Source of the DNA: Monomorium pharaonis
Taxonomy: Eukaryota; Arthropoda; Insecta; Hymenoptera; Formicidae
Reading direction: 5' to 3'
NCBI RefSeq assembly: GCF_013373865.1
Contig: NC_050471.1
Coordinates: 3,304,501 to 3,368,500, forward strand
DNA length: 64,000 bases
A model generated the notes under the pieces. The model was given only the letters and a program-made list of their open reading frames with translations, was not told where the DNA came from and searched no databases. Below, piece after piece: positions 1 through 12,232 of this stretch; position 1 is the first letter of the stretch, and every line of letters starts with the position of its first letter. Position numbers and translations under genes: made by a program.

Positions 1-138
1 ACGATCGGCAAAGAGCGCGAGGAAACTATATCGCCTCGTGCCGTCTCCAAATCGGTTGCACGACCTTCCAACCGTTTACGGCGCTGCTGGAACGAGAGCT
101 CGGATTCCGGAGTGCCGGACGACGACGACGAGCTGAAA
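1..138 (-). other. possible partial exon cut by the left window edge
   Basis: On the minus strand an AG acceptor (TTTTCAG) ends just above position 138. The sequence from there to the edge is open in one frame and reads SSSSSGTPESELSF, then a Gln/Arg/Glu-rich stretch ending near RSLPIV. The charged composition looks protein-like. The other two minus frames carry stops. The frame needs two bases from an upstream exon, so it does not join directly to the start exon at 17932-17983, which supplies one base. The plus strand is also open here in one frame to about position 251, which weakens the case. The family is not recognised. Confidence 0.25.
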
Positions 139-2739
139 ATCGTGACCGGATTTAATTCCTCAGCGGTCCCCCGTCCACTTTCAGTTTGCGCGCGTTACGT
201 CGCGATACTTTTCGATCGCGTTATCCCGTTAAAGCGCGTTACATCGTAACTATTGTATCGCCAAGCGTCATCGACGTTGCGATTTTCACGGAGCCCCCGC
301 CCCCACCCCCTTTCCCTCTCCCAGCTTGTGAAATTGTGACACGCAATTCCGGGTTCCTCGCACGGCACGAAATATCCCGTGAGACAAAACGTTCATTTTC
401 TTCGTCACTCGTTCTGAATAATAAGGGTAATCATCTCGGTTATGCTAACACGATTATGCCGTAACTTTCGCAGCATTAAACAATGGGTCATGCGAATAAA
501 ATGAATTCGATGTTTTTGCCCGCGCTGCATCGAGAACTTTCGAAAGATACAAATAATTACGATGTTAGAGTGATTGAGTATAGAGGAAAAACGTAATTTT
601 CTATAATTTTCTTTTTAGACAGAGATGCGGTTTATAAATATGCAAATATTATACTAAAAAGGCATTTATCTCTCACGAGTTTTAATTTTTGGGGAAGACA
701 CAGAAAACAGCAGATGCTGACAAAAACTCTAACTCTTAGTTTTCGTTTCTTTAAATTCTTTCTTTATATTTCTGAAATAAAAATTGTGAAATAACGTGTA
801 AAAGTGTAAGAGCAATTTATGTAAGTCTCAGAAAAAGATCTGCTTATGTCCTATTAATAAAATTATGCATCTAAATAAACGAAGAACGTAAGGCATCTGA
901 CATAAATGTTTGAAATAAAGTATAAAAGAGGCATCTCGTAGGATATATCGCCAAGTTTAAGGTCAATTATCTTCGTCCGCATTGTACGCTCGTCCGTATT
1001 TTTTCCCGCGTACATCCGCATTACTCCTCACGGGGAGATCTCGACGCGCGCAAAGTACAGCATCCCCCCGGGGGCGTCGGTACGCGATCTACAAGAGTAA
1101 GGTCGGTCTACAAGGGTAAGGATCGATAAGACGTCGCCGCAAACGTGCTCAGTTACTGTTCGTTCGCGTTAACACTTGGCGAAGAGATACGATCGTGTAC
1201 GTGTTCTCTCTTTGTCTCTATTTCTCTCTTTCTCCCCGCCGGAGCTGATTTAGCATACCTCCCGGGATAAAGGCCCGGGTCATCTCGGAGGCCGAGGGCT
1301 CGCGATGCCCTTCGCATCCGGCTGACTCTTATTGCATCGTGTTTCGCCACACGGGAGTGAAGGCGCGAATTTCTCACGACTCGATCGTCCGACGAATATA
1401 AATTCGCCTGTAACGGCGGGAAGACGAGAACGGGGAAATAGAAAATCGAGATGGAGGCGGAACTTTAGCCTTTCTCTAGAAAAATATTAACATTTCCAAT
1501 ACGTTGCTAAAAATGCAAATAGATCGCGATATAAATGTAATGTTCATATATTTTAACAAGGGAATAATTAATATCTCATATCGTTAACTTGACGAAACAA
1601 ACATCTACACGTTTTTACACGAATAAAAGTCAATTTATACCCACGTATTGTGATTAATCTTGATTCTGACGAGCAAAACAATTAACGCTACTTAAAACCA
1701 AATGCCTATCAAAACTATACATCGGAGATTAAGGATCGCGGATAAGAAATTGGAATTTGACCAATCAAATAACCTTGATTTTAATCCGTTCCGTTCTGAT
1801 TGGCAGATTTCTAATCTCGAATTCGCAATCTTTAATCCGCAGTGCGTACAGTCTTGATACGGGCTTGAGAGCAGCTTATTCTCAAACTCTACTTAAGCAA
1901 CCTGCTAATCTACCTTAAACATAATTATTACAGTTTTGTTCGAGCTACTGCGCATAATAAACTGCAAACGGTTCGGTGAACCCTCGACAACTATCATCTT
2001 TATAAACATCGGAACACGCGAGAGTTTACGTAACGTCTGTTCGTCTTTTCAAGATGACGTGTGCAGCTCCGCTGATTGCGATATTAAAGATTTATAGGGG
2101 AAGGACTATAACGGTATTAGAGAGGAGAAAAGATGCGAAACATAAATTTGTGCGTATATCTTTTATGTCATTGAATTAAATTAAAAGCTTAAGTGAGAAG
2201 AAGTTACGAAATCTTTTCACAAGCTACTCAAGACGGCGTTTTGTATATATTTCTGGATTTTTATGTTAATTGTTACACACCTGCGTTGCAACAGCTAAAG
2301 TAATCTTTTCGTGATGGATTAGAAATAAAATTCTAAAAGTGTATCTGTCTCGAAATTAATTGGAAAGTCAAAGTTGAAGAGCGGACAAATTTGAATTTGA
2401 ATTTTCAATGAGCGTGACGACGCGGTGCGTGCCGTGAGATAAGCAGCGCTGAATGATTAATAGCCCGGAGGAGGCGCACAAGCGTGCCATCAGAGGTACA
2501 TTACTTTCTCCACGTCCCCGTATACACACGCCGACAATTCGGCGCTCCGTTCCCATCTCCGCGCTTCGCAGTTTTCGCGCTCTGATTTTATTAGGTCGTA
2601 AACGTTATATCACAGTAACCAACGATGCACGCAACGCACACCGTGTACGCCCACCGAGCGTGTCGTCTTTTGTCATACTGGCTGACAGCGGAAGATCTCG
2701 CTTGTTTACTCTTCTCTCCGAAACGGATATATCGCTTCT
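139..2739. other. non-coding stretch, no gene recognised
   Basis: Mixed GC-rich (1000-1450) and AT-rich DNA. Short open frames in the GC-rich part have no recognisable protein character and no matching splice structure. A degenerate inverted repeat lies at 1725-1841. If the minus-strand start exon near 17.9 kb and the edge exon belong to one gene, this is intronic. Confidence 0.5.
1725..1841. repeat. imperfect inverted repeat, fold-back element
   Basis: The left arm (from about 1728, ATTAAGGATCGCG... to GACCAATC near 1766) matches the reverse complement of the right arm (GATTGGCAGATTTCTAATC... to CTTTAAT near 1836), with small insertions. The arms are about 40 bp around a spacer of about 30 bp. 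This structure is typical of short non-autonomous transposon remnants. No coding capacity. Confidence 0.4.
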
Positions 2740-2998
2740 CTAGTAGCGAAATGTTTGACCAATGTTTTCCCAATGTTTCCCAAACGTAACACCAATATCG
2801 ATTATAAAATTTGATTCCAGATTAGAATGCAATTAATGTGTGATACGAAAAATTGAATAATCTAACATTCGCCCAATGTTGAACCAATATTGCTGCTTAG
2901 ACAAATTGATTAAATAAGACAAAGCGGTCACTTTACAATGTTGGACTAATATTGGGAAAATTGCATTTACGTTCCCAACATTGCGCTAAATGTTTAGG
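2740..2998 (-). mobile_element. MITE-like element rich in CAATATTGG words, copy 1 (degraded)
   Basis: About 260 bp rich in CAATGTTG, CCAATATTG and CCAATGTT words. Its reverse complement aligns along its length with 13351-13611, including the shared core TTATTTAATCAATTTGTCTA. The left border TAGTAGCGAAATG matches the terminal repeat of the other copy. The right border (TTGCGCTAAATGTTTAG) is more diverged. It has no open reading frame, so it would be a non-autonomous element mobilised in trans. Confidence 0.6.
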
Positions 2999-5900
2999 AC
3001 GCTGTTCGCCCTTTCGCCGTCGCTACCGCAAGTCAAGCGTTCTCGCGGCCACTCGGTCAGGCCGCCAGTTGTCCCAATGAAAATCCCTTTTCCTTTCATT
3101 CGTGAAACGAGGCCGCCCGGATAAGAATTGTATCACGAGCGCGGGGAAAAAGGAACAGACGTACCGCGGCGGCTCGTACACGCCGCGCCGCGGCGCGTTT
3201 CGTTTTTCTTTTCATTTTTAACACGTATATACACGGCGCTGTGCTATTACCAGTATAGGCTTTCCGTGGGAGTGCGCGCGATCGGTCCCACGGAGCGATC
3301 AAGGTTTTGCATCGCCGATCGCGCAGAGCCGCTCGGGAAAGGAGCGTTCGCGCGGGAGGGTACGTACACCAGCTGTTTTCTCGGTCTCATAATTCTTTTT
3401 TTTATATTTCTCCCGATCGCGAAACCATCGCCGATAGTTCTATCCGTGATAAGATCGTGGATCTTGGAGGGGGCGTATAAGAAAGCAATAACGGCGACCC
3501 GTGACGTCGATTTGCCGCGAAACGTGTGAATCGCGCGTTCGTGAGAGAGCTCGACCCGCGCCGACTCGCGCGATCGATTAAAGTCGAGCTGGAGATCCGA
3601 TCAATGAACTCTCCCCGTTGTACAGTTAAGATCGCACTCTCCTCGATAATGTTAGGGTGAGTCACACGGCAATTACGACACGAGGATATAAACGTTGCGC
3701 ATTTTTTTTTCTCTCTCTCTCTCTCTCTCTCGGCCCGACACAGCACATTACGCGAAATCGTCATCGCAAACGATAGTCAACTCTTATTTGCCGAGTCATT
3801 TAAAGAGCTAATAAACGAGCGGAGCTAAGTAACCGTCCAGAAAGACAGCGAGAACGGTAGAAACGCGGGATCTGTCTCGAGGTTTCCGCGACGCCCTCGC
3901 GGGAGAGCGTAATGGGGACGTGGGTGGTTCCGGATACACCGCGCGCGGTTACGATCGCGCGAACGGCGATGACGAAATCGGGCGCCGCGATTGTATCTGG
4001 AGCGAAGGTCACCATACGAGAGGAAAAGATAAAGAAGCGAGTGATGTTTGTTGTCCGCGGACTCGCGCTTTCGTGTAACGATCACCCGTGCTTCTTGCTG
4101 TTACGCTCTTGATGACGTTGCATAGCACCGGGACGGTGTGCTTTTTGCACGCATTATTATCGCCCGTCGAGGTCGCGTCGAGAGAAAGAAATGTAGAGCG
4201 GCTGACGAAAAAGAAAAAAAAAAAGTAGAGCGCGCGAGAAGACCGCCGTATATGAGACCTAACCGAGGTGCTGCGAATCGTAACGAGTCGCAACACCCTG
4301 TTACACAATAATGGAATTGTCGACGGGCGCACCCACAGGCATCCGGAAGCGAGGTCGATCGCCCAGTTTCGTTTATGTTGGCGAAGGTCAACCGGGCTTA
4401 ATTTCTCTCGGGCTTGTCGCTGCTGTAATCGAGGGATCAATCGACGAGATCGTTAAAGAGAGAAACGGCGATCGAGGGGACCAGCGTGTCACTTTCGCGA
4501 AAAAAACGTTGCGACAAACGTTGAAAAATCCGAGACAGCGCATTTTGCAAGTGAGTGATCTACGGATCTCGTAGCTCGTAGCTAAATATTTCTCTCGACG
4601 GGCACCGGAGAGGGAACTCCGAACGAGTTATAGCCCCGCGGAGTGCGAGTATATGGCGTTTCTTCTCGTTTCAAATAGAACGTTTACGGAGAAAGCGAAG
4701 GCCGTTCACGAGACGTCGACCTTGGTGGCACATTTTTTCCCCCTTCGACGCGAAAATAGCGCGAAGGAAAGGGGGTCGACGGCGCGCGCGAGTCCCACGC
4801 CTTGAGAGAGAAGCCTGGGTTCCCTAGGTGAACGGAATCAGCGCCACGTACCCGAATATCGCGCGGGGATTTTGGAAATCGGGTCCTCTCTCATCTCGAA
4901 CTCTAGAGCGTTCCCCTCTTCCACGCGCAGGAATGCAATAAGAGGAGCGTAGGCGCCGGGAGACGCTCATATTTATTATTATACCGCGCTCCTTTTTTCC
5001 ACGCGCGGCCTGATATTTACAGCCGAGATAAAGTCCCGCGGAATTCTTGCATACTTGCGGGTGCGAAGCCGAGAGCCGCGGGTTGTCTCTCGTTTAGAAT
5101 TCTCTCCCCGTTCCTCGATCTGTCTCTTTACGACTCTCCGCAAAGAAAAAGAAAAAAACGACCGCACGGAATCGAAAGGCTCGTAAATCAGAACGGCGCG
5201 AGACAGTCGCGGAACGGCGTATCGCACAACTGCAATTCCTCGTTGTCTGGATTGTGTTGCGCCCGAAAGCCGCGTCTCGAAAGCGAATCGCCGTCGCGAT
5301 CAATTTAATCCGATTGGATCGATCGGCAGTGGACCTTGAATCTCTCTCCTTAGCGTAGGACGTCGTAGGATGAGCGATCCGAAACGGTGTGGTTCGCCAC
5401 GGTCGACCAATTAGTAATATTATGGCAATTCCCGATTATGCACCGGAGACAGGTAAGTAAGCAAGTAAGTAAGTTAAGTGCATAAGTGCCTTAATCGCAC
5501 TATCATTACTCTCGATTGTTTGCGGGAGATGACGACGTGACGTGCGGCGCCGCCGCCGCCGCCGCAGTAATATTCTGTACTACCGCGAGTGTCGAGTGCG
5601 AAGTGTCGTTTTTCGAGGTGTACTTTCTCCCGTCATCGACATCTGCAATGCGGCGCACGGTGCTCCGTAGTTATAGTCTTTATCCCAAAATGTAGAAGCA
5701 AATTATGTAGCCACAAATCCGTCGTTTTGACATCCTAAAAACTCGAATTGAAACCTCAAAAATAATCACGTGAGATAATTTCTTCAAAAGAGAAATTAGA
5801 ACCCACTTCGTGGAAGATTTGGCAATTCGCAAAAAGTTATGGCTTCAAAAAAAGTTGCTGGTAAAAAGTGCAGGTGTAATTACGTTATTTCGCCGCTGAC

Positions 5901-8900
5901 ATTTTGAAGCCGAGTCCTTCCCTCACGAATCGCAAATTGATACGACGTAATATCGGGATAAATAAACACAGACGGGCGAAATGGCGCTTTTAATTATAGA
6001 GAGGTATCCTGTTTCGTAATTTTATGAAATCGTCCGCGTTCTTCTCAATACAGGCGAAAGATTCGCGCTCCTATTCGTTTCGGATAATTCATGATTCGTC
6101 TTCACTCAGCCAGAGATTTCTTAAGCAACACAATCCATTTTGTAACTGGCAATCTCACCAATTACCCACCAACAACCTTTCGCGTCTGCATTATGCTCTC
6201 TCTGGGTTTTGAGACGTTTGATTACGCTGCTAATAACCGGCACGCAAAGATCCATTTTCCACCCGCACGACCTAAAGGCGATTTCGTCAGCGAGCGTTTT
6301 CCTCGATAAAAGTGGGCAATGGAAATTTCCATCTTCCAGCGCGTGCTCTTCTTCCTCTTCTTTCTTAAATGTCTCGTGTAAGAGAGCTTTGGAATCGAGC
6401 CATATTATTAAATTAAGACTTTCCTCGTTGACGACCAGAAGCATTTACCGTGGAAAATATAATGCCGTATTAAACTGCCCGTTCGCCACGATGACGTACC
6501 CGTAATCGTTCACGCGCACGTGCGAAAGTCGCGTAAGCCGGATTTCGCTCCAGCTGTTCTCGGTGGAGGTGGACTTGGTGGACGTGAGGCAGCCTACGGG
6601 AAAGGTGAAACCTCGTTTCTCGGCTGCGCCGGCTATTTCGAGGGCACGCGTTTTGTTTACTCCTCTAAACGCGTCGATGCCTATCGCCGATCGATCGACT
6701 GAGGCGCAGTAAATCTTTTATTAATTCACATCGGCACAACAAATTACACCATAGAGTAATAAGAAAATTAAACTAGGATCGTAATCGCGCATTTTATTAA
6801 CTTGAAATCGATCTTCTGAAACGTTTATTAGTCGTTAATCCACGTAAATATATGTTGAAGTAAGTTGTAAAATATTAAATCGTTAGAAAAACAGTGATTT
6901 TTCGAGTTCGACGTGTCGATCTTTAAAATAAAAAATGAGTCTGAAACAATTGCAAATCTATCTTAATATATTTTTATTTATTAATGATTTTACTTTGTAT
7001 TGTATTTAAAACGTCAAGTAGTCCGTGGCACAAAACTGATTCAAACTCAATTTAAAAATACGCAATTTTTTTTCTTGCATTAATTTCAATTTTCTCACAA
7101 TATCATTTTTAAAATTCAGATTTACTTTTCAATTAAATGACGCGTAATGCACAATTGATTTCGCATGACGTGAGAATCATGTGATGCAATGAGCCGAGGT
7201 TGCAAAATTAATTCGATCGATGAAGCGTAGAAGAGAAGAGGCCTCGTTTCTAATTGCAACGTGTATATGAATCGCGTAACTGCAGAAGCGGAGTCGTAAC
7301 CTTTAAAATGTAACATGATCACGTAATTTCATTTATTCGCATATTCATTATTTACCTGCGTGACGTCTTATTAATAATACATATATTATTACGTGTAATA
7401 GTAAAATTTCAAACACAGCATGGTAAAAGAGTTAAGTATTGTATTTCGTATCGTGCAATTTCTACACTGTCTATATCGAATCTCGAGTAGGACGCGTCGG
7501 CACAGTCTCCTTTTCATTTTCTGTAAGATACAAAACTACAGGTACTCATACAGGTAGATACTTTAATGTGTCTTTGGCAAGCGTAGAAAATAAGCATATA
7601 TCATAATTTCGCTTCGGCCGACAGAAGTATGTAAAGGAGGTGAAGAGTTCCGTCGAAGGAGAGTGTGAAACCTCGTTTCTCGAAGCACCATGGGTTTTGA
7701 GGGCAGTGGGGAACGTGGATGCAACACTACGCTGCATTCTTGATGTAGCATTTTTATTCATGGAACGCACGCAAAATTAAATAAATCCTCGGAAAACTCT
7801 CGTGCGATGGCGAACGAAGAACAAAATTGACTTAACGTTATATCATATGTATATAATTCTCTTACTATTTCAAAACAGACATAACTTTACGCATTTTATA
7901 TATGCCTTCTCGCTTCGAAGAACTCGCGATATAAAAAAAAAAAAAAAAGAACCAGATTGTTTCCAGCGTGAAAACGTTGCGCAATTAATTTATACTAACA
8001 TTGTAAGAAGAGCTTGCGTAATTAAATGGTGCTTCGCTCCTTCGCTGACGCTTTCGAAGCGATCGAAAACCCGGCTCGTTCCCAGACAGATCTCCGCTTA
8101 ACGTTTAACGGCGCGCAAGATCACGATAGTTAGGTATTAAATCATTACGCCGCCGCCAAGTCCCGGCTGCGAGCGTAGGCGGCGGCCCTGCCGCAAAAGG
8201 ATTCCTGACCTACGACACGGAGGAGCCGAGAGAATCGTCCGCCGAGGGCAGTAAACTCTTCTCGACATTAACCCTCCTCAAGTAGGGGCTCCGGGTTTTA
8301 AACGCACTCGCGCGTCTCTCTCGCGTCCGCGCGTCTAATTTATGGTAAATGAAAACACGGTCGGCACGTCGGACAAGACACGCGGCGTTCGCGATATGAT
8401 CTATGCGTTTTCAATTAATTAAAAAAAAAAAAAAATAACAAGCGCCTCTCCTCGCGCAAGACACGTCGGTCTTTCACAGGGGGGAAAAAAAAACCGAAAA
8501 CCTGCTCCAGCAGAAAAATTGGGGGAACTCGACACACCTTGCTCCTCGCAAGGTCGGTCCAGAAAAAGAATATTTCTCCAATTTCTCGATAAAAAGGAAA
8601 GACACAAATATTCGCTCCTTTTGCGTATGCTCGTAAAAATAAACGAGCTCTCGTTTTAACGAAACAGAAACGATCACTTTACGCGTTCCTTTTACCGGAT
8701 TGTCTCCGCTCGATTTTCGTCACGTACTTTCCGTCTCGCGCTCAGATCGCGAACGAGATATAGCATTTCGACGCCGAAAATCCATTCAGCCGCTATAGTG
8801 ATATATACGGGCACGGTGAGCGAAAGAGAGTTATTATTTCGCCGGTGTGTGTGTGTGTGCAAGAACCTAAACTGCCGCGGGGCTACGCGCTCGCGTATCG

Positions 8901-9700
8901 GGCATTGTAAACTCTTAAGGATAACGACCGCGCAACACTCGCGTTATTACCACATTCGGTATTAACAATTAGCCGTTTCCCAGAGAGTAATGATCGTTCC
9001 GAATAGTTTACGACGTGGGCAGGGAAGTATATCGCCTCGGAGCGGGGCCGCGGCGCTCCCGTACGCGATATACCGCGTGGCGAGGAACGATTGATTATCT
9101 TATACGTATTCGCAACGCGCACGTAATGGGCGTTAATACGTTATCGGTACGCCGTCATTCATTGCCTCACTAAAATTACACACGGCGGCACCGTAGTGAG
9201 CTGTAAACAATTCCCTTTATATTCGTCCCGTTAAACAAAAGTACCACGAAAGCGAGAAAGATGGAGAGACACGAGTATGATTTGGTTTCCCGTGACCCAG
9301 ATAAATAAAATCTTTTGTTAACTGTCGACAATAACGCCGCATAATATGGTTCATTAACGCGCGAAGGGGAAACAATTGCAATTTCGTAACATGCCGCCGC
9401 GCCGCGCGCCGTAGTCCCACGAGATAATCGATCTTTCATGATTTATAACGATTTTTAATGATTTTTTTTTTTTCCTGGGATTTCACTTCGAGAGGCGTTA
9501 AAGGCGCACGACCGATGTTCGCGATATCGCGATTTACAGCTGGCTGTCGCGAGTGTGTCGTTCGATCGTGACGTGCTTTATATTTTCTCCTTCGCATACC
9601 GCGAATGTTTCCCGTCGTCGGCGTCAGCCGGGGTGAGAAGTGGCCAGTCGCCGGCCAAGGATAATGGACGGGCGAGCGGAGGGACCGATATCGGTGCATT
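2999..9700. other. non-coding stretch: GC-rich islands, AT-rich blocks, simple repeats
   Basis: No gene was recognised. Contents include a (TC)n tract at about 3709-3730, a CGC-rich run near 5553, a possible short exon with tandem GTAAG words at 5422-5475, poly-A runs near 7930 and 8420, and a (GT)n tract near 8847. Many frames stay open where CpG is frequent (3000-5300, 8100-9700), but they overlap on both strands and have no conserved character. Confidence 0.5.
5422..5452 (+). other. possible tiny start exon with tandem donor sites
   Basis: An ATG at 5422 opens MAIPDYAPET and reaches a consensus donor, ACAG|GTAAGT, after 31 bases. In-frame stops lie just upstream (TAG, TAA). The donor starts a run of repeated GTAAG/CAAGTAAG words to about 5475, so several adjacent 5' splice sites could be used. 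No partner exon was found on the plus strand within the window, so this may be a non-coding RNA exon or chance. Confidence 0.15.
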
Positions 9701-9708
9701 GGCTACGG

Positions 9709-12232
9709 TAAATTCTCCGGGTAATTGCCGGCGGGGCGAAACTCACCGCGGATAACGCGAGTCGCCAGAAGAGCGTAATAGCGCTCGCGCGTGCGGTAAA
9801 TCCTTTAATTGCGACGTGTGGGGGAGGCCACCCTGGGTGCCGATACGTGCGATCTTGCGGGATCTACGGTGCCGCGACGCCGAACGTGAGGTTAAAAAAA
9901 TCGACGCAAATCGTTCGATTTGGAAACTGCGTACACAGTAAAAATGATCCATTCAACAATTGTCTCGCATATAAGTAGAAATAAAATCTTTAAAGATAAT
10001 CTTCAGTTTCAGCGAAATATTTTTATTTCAATATTATAATAGTCATTAAAGAGTACAATTTGATTCTCTTAATAATTGTAGTATTAAAAAATTCAAATTC
10101 TTGGTTTGAAAATATTATTTTCTGTGTGACATTTTTCCCCTTTGGATAAAGATAAATATGCCTTTCTCAATAGAACTATACAAAATTTCTTAATGGCAGC
10201 AAATTATATATGTTCCAGATTACCAAACTCTTTAAAGATTTTATATTCTTGCTAATATATTAGACAATGATTGTAGACTTGAGATTTTTTCTTAGTTTTT
10301 TTTCCTGTGTCGACGGTGTAATTGCTTACTTAGAATTTCAATTGTCCCATTAGCTCTATTCACGCTACTCCGTTCACCGTTAGGCGCGCCTGTGCGAATA
10401 AAATAAAATTGCTTTAAGGTTTATGCACTTATTTAGGTGAAACACTCTAATGATAGGTAAGAAGTCAACTTCTTCGGAAGATTATTGAATTACGATCTCT
10501 TTATTTGCTGCCCCGGCCGTGCTATTTTACGCACCGCGTTTACGGAATAGACCGAGAGCATAACAAAGGAGATACCTGTGGCATAATCTACGGTGCGCAC
10601 CTCACGGTATATTCTCCCGGTAATTGCAACGCGTGTATACGCGCGTGCGTTTACCGATGGAATCCCCCGGAGAAGGGTAATAATAACCGAGGAGAGTGCT
10701 TTCAGCGACATAAACGGATAAAGATTGGATGAAACGCGCCGCGCCGCCGCAAAGATCCTTATATTTTTCCTCGCCGCTTACATCCGTTTTCTCAACATAA
10801 AGTACCGACCGAGGGAAGGGGTTAAGAGCGAAAGAAAGAAAGAGAGAGCGAGAGATCTATAACTTAATTCCGCAGTGTAGTCTTTTCTGCGCAATCATCG
10901 TATCGTTGCGTCATCGATTTGCCACAGCTCATCTCTGTGATTGCTAATTTAATACACTACTATCTAATAGAGCATAAAACCGGACAGATAAGATAATAGA
11001 GCTCCGGCGCATTAAACGCGCAAGAAATTACCAATTTTCGTGTAACGAAAACGAAAGGCCGAAACGAATGAAATCGAGAGCCCCGTTTCTTCAGATCTTC
11101 ACGTCTTTCATTTAATCAGCATCTGTTTTTAAAATTAAAACCAAGATTCTTCTAAGGGGAACGAAACCTTATCCGAACTTGGTAAGTTTTAAACATAGAA
11201 TCCTTAGGCGACGAGGAGGATAAAAAACTGACGCTCTCCAGTTGCGAGGGGATGCCCGTCGCGAAATTCATTGCCATTTTATTGCTCGCGCGAGCGAGGG
11301 TGTGTCTCGCTCCGTGGATACCAACGAAAGGGAAAATATCGTGTCTTACTCGAGTGTTACGCGCTCGTGCTCGATAAGCCGTGTCCAGTCGTGTCGTATT
11401 CCCCGGGCTAGGCGCTTATGCGATCGCGGGAACCTGAGATACACATTCGCGCTCGCGGTAAATTTCCCTCGGTAATTGCGGCACGGCGGCGGCGCGGCCA
11501 CTTGCGTGGGTGCTGATGGAATCCTGGGCGCAGGGTAATGGGACTCGGCACATTTTCAACGGAATAAAGCAGCGCGAGCGTAAACCGAAGAACATAGAGC
11601 GTCGTAGAGGATCTCTCGTTGAGATACAAGGAGCGAGTTCCCCCCCCTCCCTCCTACTTTTCTTCATGCTCTTTCGAATATGTCTTGCGCAATTCGTTGT
11701 TAATAATTTTCTAATAATTTTTATCTGGAAATTAACTCGTTGTTGAGCCTCAGGCAACACTTTTCACGCTTTATTATTATATTATATACCAAGCGTTGTA
11801 ATCGCGCGATAATAAGAGACTTAAAATGACCTCAAATTACATATCGTTCAATTTCGATCGATTTTTCCATCTGAGAACAAGAGCCAGAGTGATAATTACA
11901 CAGGGAGATCGGAATCGCCGATCGGCGCTCGTAGAGATCGCTCCCTTTCAATTGTGCACGTGCGCGCTTGGAGAACGTAGGGTTCAAGGGATACGAGTAA
12001 GCCGCTTGTGCGTCCCTCTCTCATTCCGCGAGCCGCGAAATATTTCCACTTCAGCGTGAACACAGTTGGGAATGTGGCGGTTTTTACCTCTCCTTTTTTT
12101 CCTCGACTCGCGCTAAAACGGCCGAGGGTTGTCCGTAATGCGAGTGTACGTATGCCGCCAGTAAATTCTCCCGATAATTGCGCGGCGGCGCGGGTGCAGG
12201 ATACCGGCATCCCGGAGGAAGGATAATAACCG
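9709..12232 (+). repeat. cluster of four copies of a two-block sequence motif
   Basis: Four copies begin near 9708, 10605, 11457 and 12160. Block 1 approximates GGTAAATTCTCCCGGTAATTGC. Block 2, about 50-60 bp downstream, approximates GATGGAATCCCGG followed by AGAAGGGTAATAATAACC. The copy at 9708 has only a weak block 2. Starts are 0.7-0.9 kb apart and the DNA between them does not align, so these are not simple tandem duplications. Reading frame is not conserved between copies (the third shifts and stops), so they are probably not exons. Each copy has a TAATTG core, a typical homeodomain-type site. Regulatory function is an inference. Confidence 0.5.
9933..10127. repeat. AT-rich element with ACACAG termini
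   Basis: Starts ACACAGTAAAAATGAT and ends with the complement of ACACAGAAAATAATAT, giving imperfect terminal inverted repeats around about 195 bp of AT-rich DNA. Another inverted end (TTTCCTGTGT) lies at 10301-10310, so the element may be longer or nested. No coding capacity. It resembles short AT-rich non-autonomous repeats common in insect genomes. Confidence 0.4.

Noticed and set aside
9709..12232. Four motif copies as exons encoding a V-N-S-P-x-N-C peptide
   Set aside because: The phrase appears in frame in three copies, but the third copy shifts and stops, and no consistent splice borders surround the copies.
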